A stretch of DNA of 64,000 nucleotides. It comes from Spinacia oleracea. Taxonomy: Eukaryota; Streptophyta; Magnoliopsida; Caryophyllales; Amaranthaceae. This document shows, piece after piece, positions 46,370 through 57,846 of this stretch. Position numbers and translations under genes: made by a program. The notes below the pieces were generated by a model that saw only the letters and a list, made by a program, of their open reading frames with translations, was not told where the DNA came from and did not search any database. The DNA lies in NCBI RefSeq assembly GCF_020520425.1, contig NC_079491.1, forward strand, positions 32,417,449 to 32,481,448. The letters are read 5' to 3'. Position 1 is the stretch's first letter. Every line of letters starts with the position of its first letter.

Positions 46370-46378
46370 TATTTATAG
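46370..46378 (-). promoter_or_regulatory. TATA box for the antisense gene
   Basis: The minus strand reads CCTCTATAAATAAGTGG. It lies between pol and the 3' LTR, outside the LTR, and points toward the antisense gene. A start site about 30 bp downstream would fall near 46340, consistent with the leader exon. Confidence 0.65.
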
Positions 46379-46470
46379 AGGGGTAAGAAATGATTACCCC
46401 TGCCACGCGTCGTCATCCCATTGAACACTCCAAGAGCAGTGAAAACTAACGTCTGTTTTCACTCCTCATG

Positions 46471-46479
46471 AGGGGCAAA
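46471..46479 (+). promoter_or_regulatory. polypurine tract of the Tat element
   Basis: AGGGGCAAA sits directly before the 3' LTR, the expected primer site for plus-strand synthesis. It is interrupted by one C. Confidence 0.7.
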
Positions 46480-46997
46480 TGATGTGGACTTGAATATCTC
46501 CGCCATAAGGCCCAAAGAGGCTACAATGACCAATACAGGCTAGCTGGGCCCAAGCCTAGGAAGTAGGCCCAAACCTTGGTACCTAAACGAAATAAGAGCA
46601 CATCCCCATTTTGGAAAGCCCATCTTCTCTGAGAAGCCAGGTCCAATTTGTAAAAGGCTCATCATTGTTGGCCAAATGACACGTGTCCTAAATCCCCAAG
46701 GGGCACGCACCCCATAGCTAGGGTTGAGGGATCAGTTCCCAATAAACCCTAGCACTATAAATAGCTCAGATCCCAAGGTAAAGGCAATCATTTCATTCCC
46801 ACCAACCTAAAACTATCTTTGCTCTGCCTTCTCTCTACAAATTACTTATCTCTCTAGCTTATACTTACTTAAGCATCGGAGGGAATATTCCTACTGGAAT
46901 ATTCTTGTTTTGCAGGTTGCCAGAAGTTCGTGCCAGGTCATACTTGATACCTCCGAGGAACGCGTGCCACGTCAGCACCGTAAAAGATCCCACAACA
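46480..46997 (+). repeat. 3' LTR of the Tat element
   Basis: 518 bp, same length as the 5' LTR, with about ten single-base differences (for example GTGGACTT against GTGGGCTT near the start). It is followed by the target duplication ATTTC. Confidence 0.95.
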
Positions 46998-47002
46998 ATT
47001 TC

Positions 47003-48230
47003 TTATTGAAAAATCAATGCCCTGCTCCTTATGTTTAGCTTTAAGTTAAAAGAAATAAAAAAACTATCATTAATTAATAAAGAAATGAAATTACAACAAC
47101 AAAATAATACCAAATTAGAACTTAAAATACACAACTATTCCGCCTAAAAAGGCAAAAATTAATAAGAAGAAAAATTGTAATTCATGAACTGATACTCACG
47201 TAATTGTAATTGATAAACACGAAATTGTACCTCTACCTCTGCTATTAGTGTTCTTCATCTTCAACAAATCCCCAATTTACTCCTTTTCAATTCTAAGGAA
47301 ATAGAATTGCAATATAAATTAGGAATCCAAATTATCAATAGCACAGACAAATCAGGAATTAGGGAATTGCAATAATAAATTGGAAAAAGAAAATCCCCAA
47401 TCTGATTTTTTTTTGTTTTCTTCTTGAATTGAATTTGATGATTTGTTTGGGAATGACATAAATATTTAAAGGATAAATAATCTAGCCTTTTGATATGAAA
47501 ATAAATGGAATTGAATTTATTTTTTTAAAAAAGGAGTAATTAATTTGGAGAGATGAATATGAGTGTTGAACAAGGAGATGAATACGAGCGTTGAAATTCT
47601 TGAAAAAGCGAAGCAAAAAGTTGGGGAGATGAATGACTCCGCAGTAGCATTAACTTGTCTTTTTTCATAATATGAATATTGGGCTGCAAAAATGTGCCAT
47701 TTTATTTTCTAAGGCCCTGTGCTATTGACCAGGATGCACAGGGCCATCGACGGGCCTGCATTTATTTATTTATTTTAAACATAATAGGTGATGGTACAAA
47801 AGGTCTTGCACACACAAGGTTTACAATAAATTTATTGTATAAGATAATTTTTTCTCAATTTTTTGTTACTTTCAATATGTTTTGATTAAATTTTATACTT
47901 CAAAAAAGTTGATGGATAAACATTTTAAAGGGTTAAATGATTAATTTTATACATTGTTAGTGATTTGAATGAATATTTTTTATTAAAATGAAAAAAATTA
48001 TCAGTAAAAATAGATAACGTTTAAATATATAAAGGTAACTTTTAAACATTTTGGATTAACTTTTACTCCGGTGAGCAATATTTATTGTACCCTACTTGTA
48101 AATAAGAATTTTTAGTGTCGATAAGTCTTTATTGTTCGTAACCTAGGTGGGTGAATATGGTAAAAAGACATGTCATACTACCATGTGTCGCTCATTTCTC
48201 ATCATGACATGGCACCACATAAGTGAATAT
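47003..48230. other. hAT right arm and intergenic DNA
   Basis: 47003-47758 is the right arm of the hAT-type element, AT-rich without a transposase frame. From 47767 the sequence is unassigned, AT-rich, and leads into the tandem array at 48231. No gene was seen. Confidence 0.6.
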
Positions 48231-51200
48231 GTGACAGTAGTTGGATTCTAATTATTCATTCAATTAAAAGAAAAAAGACATCTAAGAAGATTTGAACCCA
48301 TAACCTACCATTAATATGTGAAAGGATTTCCATTTAAATTCCATAACTTTTATGTTAATTATATCAACTACACTTTTAATAAAATGCATTTTGAAACCAC
48401 AAAATAAAGACTAAAATGAATCTAAATAACGGTAAAATCAATGCACATTAATTAATAAAAAGTTGGTAGGAAGTGCCCCTTGTTCGATCCCCCACAACAA
48501 CAATTGGGAGGGGACTGAAACATATCCACCCAAAACTCTCCCTGAATATAAACCTAAGGATAAACCGGGTGCTAACACCAAAAATATCAATAAAAAAAAT
48601 GTTTATCACAAAACTATTATATCCTCAATTCATCTAAAATCTTAATATTTCAATAATTACGTGCGTTTAAAAATATTAATATCATATTAAATGCAAGGAC
48701 CGATGACCACCATCGCCTATTCCCTCCACCAAAGTTTTAGATCTAAAGTTTTGATGTTTGATTCAACAATTGTCAAGTCCATCAAGCCCTTTATCATATT
48801 GTCTCCGTTTATGTTAGAAAATCTCTACTTTGATTTTAATATGTGACACATCACCCGACACATCAAACCTATTACACAAATAATTTATCGTAAATTGCAA
48901 CCTTTATCACGTTACATAGAGATTAAAGATGGAGAAAACTCTATAATTTCTCTCTTAGAAAAATTAGAACTTTAGTTAACAAATAAGAAGAGGTAATAGT
49001 AGACTACATTTGTACAAATTAATTACTCGGTTTTGAATACACGGATGAATTTTTTTTTTATATATAAAAATTTATGTTCTCCAAAACTAACGGTAGTGAG
49101 TAGGGGTGTGCACATGTCTAAAATCGGACCGGACCGGAATCGGTTGGACCGGTGGACCGGAATCTTATGAATTCACGGACCAATGACCGGACCGGAAAGA
49201 ATCCGGTCCGGACCGGACCCGGACCGGAAAATTCAGTTCCGGTCCGGTTTTGGACCGGTTTGGACTTGTTTTTTATAATTTTTGCGATTTACAATCTTAA
49301 ACTCAATTTTACAATTTTATCTTTTTACAACCTATATTTCTCTTTAAGTATCTCATACATCACATCATGAGCTTAATATAAAGGTGATAAAGGCCAATGA
49401 CATATAAAAAATATCCAAGGTGATAAAGGCCAGTGACAGTAGTTGGATTCTAATTATTCATTCAATTAAAAGAAAAAAGACATCTAAGAAGATTTAAACC
49501 CATAACCTACCATTAATATGTGAAAGAATTTCCATTTAAATTACATAACTTTTATGTTAATTATATCAACTACACTTTTAATACAATGCATTTTGAAACC
49601 ACAAAATAAAGACTAAAATGAATCTAAATAACGGTAAAATCAATGCACATTAATTAATAAAAAGTTGGTAGGAAGTGCCCCTTGTTCGATCCCCCACAAC
49701 AACAATTGGGAGGGGACTGAAACATATCCACCCAAAACTCTCCCTGAATATAAACCTAAGGATAAACCGGGTGCTAACACCAAAAATATCAATAAAAAAA
49801 ATGTTTATCACAAAACTATTATATCCTCAATTCATCTAAAATCTTAATATTTCAATAATTACGTGCGTTTAAAAATATTAATATCATATTAAATGCAAGG
49901 ACCGATGACCACCATCGCCTATTCCCTCCACCAAAGTTTTAGATCTAAAGTTTTGATGTTTGATTCAACAATTGTCAAGTCCATCAAGCCCTTTATCATA
50001 TTGTCTCCGTTTATGTTAGAAAATCTCTACTTTGATTTTAATATGTGACACATCACCCGACACATCAAACCTATTACACAAATAATTTATCGTAAATTGC
50101 AACCTTTATCACGTTACATAGAGATTAAAGATGGAGAAAACTCTATAATTTCTCTCTTAGAAAAATTAGAACTTTAGTTAACAAATAAGAAGAGGTAATA
50201 GTAGACTACATTTGTACAAATTAATTACTCGGTTTTGAATACACGGATGAATTTTTTTTTTATATATAAAAATTTATGTTCTCCAAAACTAACGGTAGTG
50301 AGTAGGGGTGTGCACATGTCTAAAATCGGACCGGACCGGAATCGGTTGGACCGGTGGACCGGAATCTTATGAATTCACGGACCAATGACCGGACCGGAAA
50401 GAATCCGGTCCGGACCGGACCCGGACCGGAAAATTCAGTTCCGGTCCGGTTTTGGACCGGTTTGGACTTGTTTTTTATAATTTTTGCGATTTACAATCTT
50501 AAACTCAATTTTACAATTTTATCTTTTTACAACCTATATTTCTCTTTAAGTATCTCATACATCACATCATGAGCTTAATATAAAGGTGATAAAGGCCAAT
50601 GACATATAAAAAATATCCAAGGTGATAAAGGCCAGTGACAGTAGTTGGATTCTAATTATTCATTCAATTAAAAGAAAAAAGACATCTAAGAAGATTTAAA
50701 CCCATAACCTACCATTAATATGTGAAAGAATTTCCATTTAAATTACATAACTTTTATGTTAATTATATCAACTACACTTTTAATACAATGCATTTTGAAA
50801 CCACAAAATAAAGACTAAAATGAATCTAAATAACGGTAAAATCAATGCACATTAATTAATAAAAAGTTGGTAGGAAGTGCCCCTTGTTCGATCCCCCACA
50901 ACAACAATTGGGAGGGGACTGAAACATATCCACCCAAAACTCTCCCTGAATATAAACCTAAGGATAAACCGGGTGCTAACACCAAAAATATCAATAAAAA
51001 AAATGTTTATCACAAAACTATTATATCCTCAATTCATCTAAAATCTTAATATTTCAATAATTACGTGCGTTTAAAAATATTAATATCATATTAAATGCAA
51101 GGACCGATGACCACCATCGCCTATTCCCTCCACCAAAGTTTTAGATCTAAAGTTTTGATGTTTGATTCAACAATTGTCAAGTCCATCAAGCCCTTTATCA

Positions 51201-54200
51201 TATTGTCTCCGTTTATGTTAGAAAATCTCTACTTTGATTTTAATATGTGACACATCACCCGACACATCAAACCTATTACACAAATAATTTATCGTAAATT
51301 GCAACCTTTATCACGTTACATAGAGATTAAAGATGGAGAAAACTCTATAATTTCTCTCTTAGAAAAATTAGAACTTTAGTTAACAAATAAGAAGAGGTAA
51401 TAGTAGACTACATTTGTACAAATTAATTACTCGGTTTTGAATACACGGATGAATTTTTTTTTTATATATAAAAATTTATGTTCTCCAAAACTAACGGTAG
51501 TGAGTAGGGGTGTGCACATGTCTAAAATCGGACCGGACCGGAATCGGTTGGACCGGTGGACCGGAATCTTATGAATTCACGGACCAATGACCGGACCGGA
51601 AAGAATCCGGTCCGGACCGGACCCGGACCGGAAAATTCAGTTCCGGTCCGGTTTTGGACCGGTTTGGACTTGTTTTTTATAATTTTTGCGATTTACAATC
51701 TTAAACTCAATTTTACAATTTTATCTTTTTACAACCTATATTTCTCTTTAAGTATCTCATACATCACATCATGAGCTTAATATAAAGGTGATAAAGGCCA
51801 ATGACATATAAAAAATATCCAAGGTGATAAAGGCCAGTGACAGTAGTTGGATTCTAATTATTCATTCAATTAAAAGAAAAAAGACATCTAAGAAGATTTA
51901 AACCCATAACCTACCATTAATATGTGAAAGAATTTCCATTTAAATTACATAACTTTTATGTTAATTATATCAACTACACTTTTAATACAATGCATTTTGA
52001 AACCACAAAATAAAGACTAAAATGAATCTAAATAACGGTAAAATCAATGCACATTAATTAATAAAAAGTTGGTAGGAAGTGCCCCTTGTTCGATCCCCCA
52101 CAACAACAATTGGGAGGGGACTGAAACATATCCACCCAAAACTCTCCCTGAATATAAACCTAAGGATAAACCGGGTGCTAACACCAAAAATATCAATAAA
52201 AAAAATGTTTATCACAAAACTATTATATCCTCAATTCATCTAAAATCTTAATATTTCAATAATTACGTGCGTTTAAAAATATTAATATCATATTAAATGC
52301 AAGGACCGATGACCACCATCGCCTATTCCCTCCACCAAAGTTTTAGATCTAAAGTTTTGATGTTTGATTCAACAATTGTCAAGTCCATCAAGCCCTTTAT
52401 CATATTGTCTCCGTTTATGTTAGAAAATCTCTACTTTGATTTTAATATGTGACACATCACCCGACACATCAAACCTATTACACAAATAATTTATCGTAAA
52501 TTGCAACCTTTATCACGTTACATAGAGATTAAAGATGGAGAAAACTCTATAATTTCTCTCTTAGAAAAATTAGAACTTTAGTTAACAAATAAGAAGAGGT
52601 AATAGTAGACTACATTTGTACAAATTAATTACTCGGTTTTGAATACACGGATGAATTTTTTTTTTATATATAAAAATTTATGTTCTCCAAAACTAACGGT
52701 AGTGAGTAGGGGTGTGCACATGTCTAAAATCGGACCGGACCGGAATCGGTTGGACCGGTGGACCGGAATCTTATGAATTCACGGACCAATGACCGGACCG
52801 GAAAGAATCCGGTCCGGACCGGACCCGGACCGGAAAATTCAGTTCCGGTCCGGTTTTGGACCGGTTTGGACTTGTTTTTTATAATTTTTGCGATTTACAA
52901 TCTTAAACTCAATTTTACAATTTTATCTTTTTACAACCTATATTTCTCTTTAAGTATCTCATACATCACATCATGAGCTTAATATAAAGGTGATAAAGGC
53001 CAATGACATATAAAAAATATCCAAGGTGATAAAGGCCAGTGACAGTAGTTGGATTCTAATTATTCATTCAATTAAAAGAAAAAAGACATCTAAGAAGATT
53101 TAAACCCATAACCTACCATTAATATGTGAAAGAATTTCCATTTAAATTACATAACTTTTATGTTAATTATATCAACTACACTTTTAATACAATGCATTTT
53201 GAAACCACAAAATAAAGACTAAAATGAATCTAAATAACGGTAAAATCAATGCACATTAATTAATAAAAAGTTGGTAGGAAGTGCCCCTTGTTCGATCCCC
53301 CACAACGACACTTGGGAGGGGACTGAAACATATTCACCCAGAGCTCTCCCTGAATATAAACCTAAGGATAAACCGGGTGCTAACACCAAAAATATCAATA
53401 AAAAAAATGTTTATCACAAAACTATTATATCCTCAATTCATCTAAAATCTTAATATTTCAATAATTACATGCGTTTAAAAATATTAATATCATATTACAT
53501 GCAAGGACCGATGACCACCATCGCCTATTCCCTCCACCAAAGTTTTAGATCTAAAGTTTTGATGTTTGATTCAACAATTGTCAAGTCCATCAAGCACTTT
53601 ATCATATTGTCTCCGTTTATGTAAGAAAATCTCTACTTTGATTTTAATATGTGACACATCACCCGACATATCAAACCTATTACACAAATAATTTATCGTA
53701 AATTGCAACCTTTATCACGTTACATAGAGATTAAAGATGGAGAAAACTCTATAATTTCTCTCTTAGAAAAATTAGAACTTTAGTTAACAAATAAGAAGAG
53801 GTAATAGTAGACTACATTTGTACAAATTAATTACTCGGTTTTGAATACACGTATGAATTTTTTTTTTTTATATATAAAAACTTATGTTCTCCAAAACTAA
53901 CGGTAGTGAATAGGGGTGTGCACATGTCTAAAATCGGACCGGACCGAAATCGGTTGGATCGGTGGACCGGAATTTTATGAATTCACGGACCAATGACCGG
54001 ACCGGAAAGAATCCGGTCCGGATCGGACCCGGACCGGAAAATTCAGTTCCGGTCCGGTTTTGGACCGGTTTTGACTTGTTTTTTATAATTTTTGCGATTT
54101 ACAATCTTACACTCAATTTTACAATTTTATCTTTTTACAACCTATATTTCTCTTTAAGTATCTCATACGTCACATCATGAGCTTAATATAAAGGTGATAA

Positions 54201-55829
54201 AGGTCAATGACATATAAAAAATATCCAAGGTGATAAAGGCTAGTGACAGTAGTTGGATTCTAATTATTCATTCAATTAAAAGAAAAAAGACATCTAAGAA
54301 GATTTGAACCCATAACCTACCATTAATATGTGAAAGAATTTCCATTTAAATTACATAACTTTTATGTTAATTATATCAACTACACTTTTAATACAATGTA
54401 TTTTGAAACCACAAAATAAAGACTAAAATGAATCTAAATAACGGTAAAATCAATGCACATTAATTAATAAAAAGTTGGTAGGAAGTGCCCCTTGTTCGAT
54501 CCCCCACAACAACACTTGGGAGGGGACTGAAACATATCCACCCAGAGCTCTCCCTGAATATAAACCAAAGGATAAACCGGGTGCTAACACCAAAAATATC
54601 AATAAAAAAAATGTTTATCACAAAACTATTATATCCTCAATTCATCTAAAATCTTAATATTTCAATAATTACATGCGTTTAAAAATATTAATATCATATT
54701 ACATGCAAGGACCGATGACCACCATCGCCTATTCCCTCCACCAAAGTTTTAGATCTAAAGTTTTGATGTTTGATTCAACAATTGTCAAGTCCATCAAGCC
54801 CTTTATCATATTGTCTCCGTTTATGTTAGAAAATCTCTACTTTGATTTTAATATGTGACACATCACCCGACACATCAAACCTATTACACAAATAATTTAT
54901 CGTAACTTGCAACCTTTATCACGTTACATAGAGATTAAAGATGGAGAAAACTCTATAATTTCTCTCTTAGAAAAATTAGAACTTTAGTTAACAAATAAGA
55001 AGAGGTAATAGTAGACTACATTTGTACAAATTAATTACTCGGTTTTGAATACATGGATGAATTTTTTTTATATATATAAAAATTTATGTTCTCCAAAACT
55101 AACGGTAGTGAGTAGGGGTGTGCACATGTCTAAAATCGGACCGGACCGGAATCGGGTGGACCGGTGGACCGGAATTTTATGAATTCACGGACCAATGACC
55201 GGACCGGAAAGAATCCGGTCCGGACCGGACCCGGACCGGAAAATTCAGTTCCGGTCCGGTTTTGGAACGGTTTGGACTTGTTTTTTATAATTTTTGCGAT
55301 TTACAATCTTAAACTCAATTTTACAATTTTATCTTTTTACAACCTATATTTCTCTTTAAGTATCTCATACATCACATCATGAGCTTAATATAAAGGTGAT
55401 AAAGGCCAATGACATATAAAAAATATCCAAGGTGATAAAGGCCAGTGACAGTAGTTGGATTCTAATTATTCATTCAATTAAAAGAAAAAAGACGTCTAAG
55501 AAGATTTGAACCCATAACCTACCATTAATATGTGAAAGAATTTCCATTTAAATTACATAACTTTTATGTTAATTATATCAACTACACTTTTCATACAATG
55601 CATTTTGAAACCACAAAATAAAGACTAAAATGAATCTAAATATCCGTAAAATCAATGCACATTAATTAATAAAAAGTTGGTAGGAAGTGCCCCTTGTTCG
55701 ATCCCCCACAACAACAATTGGGAGGGGACTGAAACATATCCACCCAGAACTCTCCCTGAATATAAACCTAAGGATAAACCGGGTGCTAACACAAAAAATA
55801 TCAATAAAAAAAAGTTTATCACAAAACTA
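48231..55829. repeat. 1,202-bp tandem repeat array (6 full + 1 partial unit)
   Basis: Units start at GTGACAGTAGTTGGATTCTA: 48231, 49433, 50635, 51837, 53039, 54243 and 55445 (periods 1202, 1202, 1202, 1202, 1204, 1202). Units 2-4 look identical, and identity continues into the first 265 bp of unit 5. The rest of unit 5, unit 6 and the partial unit 7 are more diverged, and unit 1 carries its own changes. Each unit contains a pol III B-box-like GTTCGATCCCC with a SINE-like body, a CCGG-dense segment and AT-rich DNA. The 60- and 72-codon frames recur only because the DNA does. Unit 7 is cut by a CACTA element at 55830. Confidence 0.97.
49110..49266. repeat. CCGG-dense segment of the tandem unit (first copy)
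   Basis: After TAGGGGTGTGCACATG the sequence is packed with GGACCGG/CCGGTCC motifs in both orientations, ending GGACCGGTTTGGAC. The same block recurs in units 2-6. It resembles the ends of widespread plant repeats with such tracts and can fold on itself. Confidence 0.8.
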
Positions 55830-56060
55830 CACTAGTAGAAAAAACCCCTGTTGCACCCCCCTTGTTGCAGCGTACATGTATTAATACGTTTCAACAACCA
55901 GTCGGTCAACGCGGGTCAAACCATTTAAAGGGTTGTTGCAGCGTACAATTTAATTGTTCCCTGCAAAAAAGTTTGTTGCAGCGTACATTTTAAAAGCCCC
56001 CTGCAATAACCCTTTTTGTTGCAGCGTACAATTTAAAAGCCCCCTGCAATAACCGGATAA

Positions 56061-57846
56061 AAAAATTTCAAAACAATTTAAGCCGCATCTCAATTTTTTT
56101 TCTCGCGGTCCTTTCTTCTTCCCTTGCCTTTCCCTGCGTCGTCCCCTAAAGACAAACCCTAAGCCGCGTCCCTCAAAATTTCGAACACTCTTTCTCTTCG
56201 TTCCTCTGCATCGCCGGCCACCACCTCCTTCATGCCGACGCTGCTGGGTGGTTGCGATGGTTATTGCGTTGTTGTGGTTGATGGTGTTGTCCTGCCTCCG
56301 TGCTCGGCTTTCCTCTGCTTGTCGCCGCCAATAATGGTGGCCTACCAACACAACATCATTTGTAACTAATTGGTAAATTGATTTCAATTTTTCCCTCAAT
56401 TGTTTTAATAAGTTCTTGATTTAAAATCCCAAAACCCTAACTAATCGATTCAATGTTTTTTTCCCCCTTGCTTGCGCCGCCCGTTCTGGTTGTTGGGTGA
56501 CTACTAGCTAGCGCCGTCCAATTAGGGTGGGGGATTAGATCTTACAAGAAAGGCTTCGTCGGAGATTCCAATTTTATGCCCGCCAGGGAACTCGGGGTCG
56601 CCTCTCTCTTCGTTTGAGCCGCCGCTACCGCCTTCTTTGCCGCCCTTAACGCCTCCGGCATCCACAGTGTGAGTTTGTTTATCTCGTTTCTTTCTTTTTG
56701 GAGTAAAATGTTGGATTTTTAGGTCAAATTTCATCAATTTGGGAATTCTGGAATTTGTTTTTAGTGAAAAATTGATAGTTTGCCAATTGGGTTTTTGATT
56801 TACATTGAGAATGATGATTTGGGTTGATTAATTGAAGGGTTTTAGTTTATTGTTTCAGCTATTTTTAATTTATTCTTATTAATTTTGTATTCAGGTTTAG
56901 TATGCTTGTTGATTGTTGTTTTTGGAAGAATTTGAATGCAAAGTTGTGAGATTTTTGTATTTAGTTTGTTGCATTGTCAACTTAGTTCTCATAGCTCAAG
57001 TGATCTTAGAAGAACATGGGTTGAATGTAGTCTAGGGGATGACAAGTGACAACCACAGTTTAGTATTTGAATAATCAACTAGTCTCTATATCGTGATTTG
57101 GTGACTCTTGAATCTGATTTTAGTCAACTCACAATTGAAGTACTATCCAACCTGAAAAATTGATGTACTGATAGAATGATAGATATACGTGTTCCTTATA
57201 GTTCTATGAATAACAAGAATTATATGGGTCAAGTTCAACGCAAAGTATATTTTTTTCTTCAATTTCTATACAGAAAATGCCTTATTTTTTTTTAATGAAG
57301 GCTTGTCAATGTATAGCTTTGCTTCTAATTTGTGGTTTGCTTCAATGTATAACTGAACATAAAGGAAGGGGTTTAAATATAATCATACTACTATGGTGCT
57401 TTATGTTCAGTTGTATACTATCTGTAGTTCTGTACGGTTTACAGTTCTTTCATTGAGTTAATCTAGTAGCTCGATCATAATAATTGGCAGAGACTATAGT
57501 ATAATGCTAGGGATATTTGTATTTTGGTATTGATGTTTTATACATTTGCAACATGAGAGGTGACATGAATTCAATAATGATTTTACATGCTGTAAGACAT
57601 CTAACCCGGTTTTCCCCAAATCATATGTGCTTTCACATATTGACGAGAAGATGAGGGGTAAAAAATAGACAATGTATACAAAAGCTATGACGATTACAAG
57701 AAAGCTATTCACGGTTTGCTCTTGTTTGGTGGAGAAACTGTAAATATTTGTTCTCCTCTCCTGTTATGTTTGTATTGATGTGTTTCCTTATTGCGGCTCA
57801 AGTCACTTGTAACAACTATATTTCTGGAGCAGAATCAATTGATAGT
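56061..57846. other. interior of CACTA element 1, unassigned
   Basis: 56100-56700 is relatively GC/CT-rich and looks like leader or exon sequence of a captured or transposon gene (CCGCCGCTACCGCC, CGCCGGCCACC), but no frame resembles a known protein. 56750-57846 is T-rich, intron-like DNA. Confidence 0.5.

Larger units (their letters stand above)
35098..46997 (+). mobile_element. Ty3/gypsy Tat-lineage LTR retrotransposon
   Basis: It has two 518-bp LTRs (35098-35615 and 46480-46997, TGATGTGG...CCACAACA), differing by about ten bases. A perfect target duplication ATTTC lies at 35093-35097 and 46998-47002. The primer site begins TGGCGCCGT. Coding order is gag-protease, RT, RNase H, a second (archaeal-like) RNase H, integrase. 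The second RNase H and the long region between pol and 3' LTR with an antisense gene mark the Tat/Retand group. Stops, frameshifts and a solo LTR in RT make the sense polyprotein dead. Without the solo LTR it would be about 9 kb. Confidence 0.93.
34969..47758. mobile_element. hAT-type element, split by a nested gypsy element
   Basis: The 8-bp direct repeat CATTTATT lies at 34961-34968 and 47759-47766. The termini inside it are CAGGGTCGTC on the left and, read inverted, CAGGCCCGTC on the right. Removing the gypsy insertion leaves about 0.9 kb with no transposase, so it is non-autonomous. The short imperfect TIRs are typical of hAT. The relation of the two ends is an inference from the matching target duplication. 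Confidence 0.75.

Noticed and set aside
48463..55382. Recurring 60- and 72-codon frames
   Set aside because: They repeat because the 1,202-bp DNA repeats. No family resemblance, and the 72-codon frame crosses the CCGG tract.
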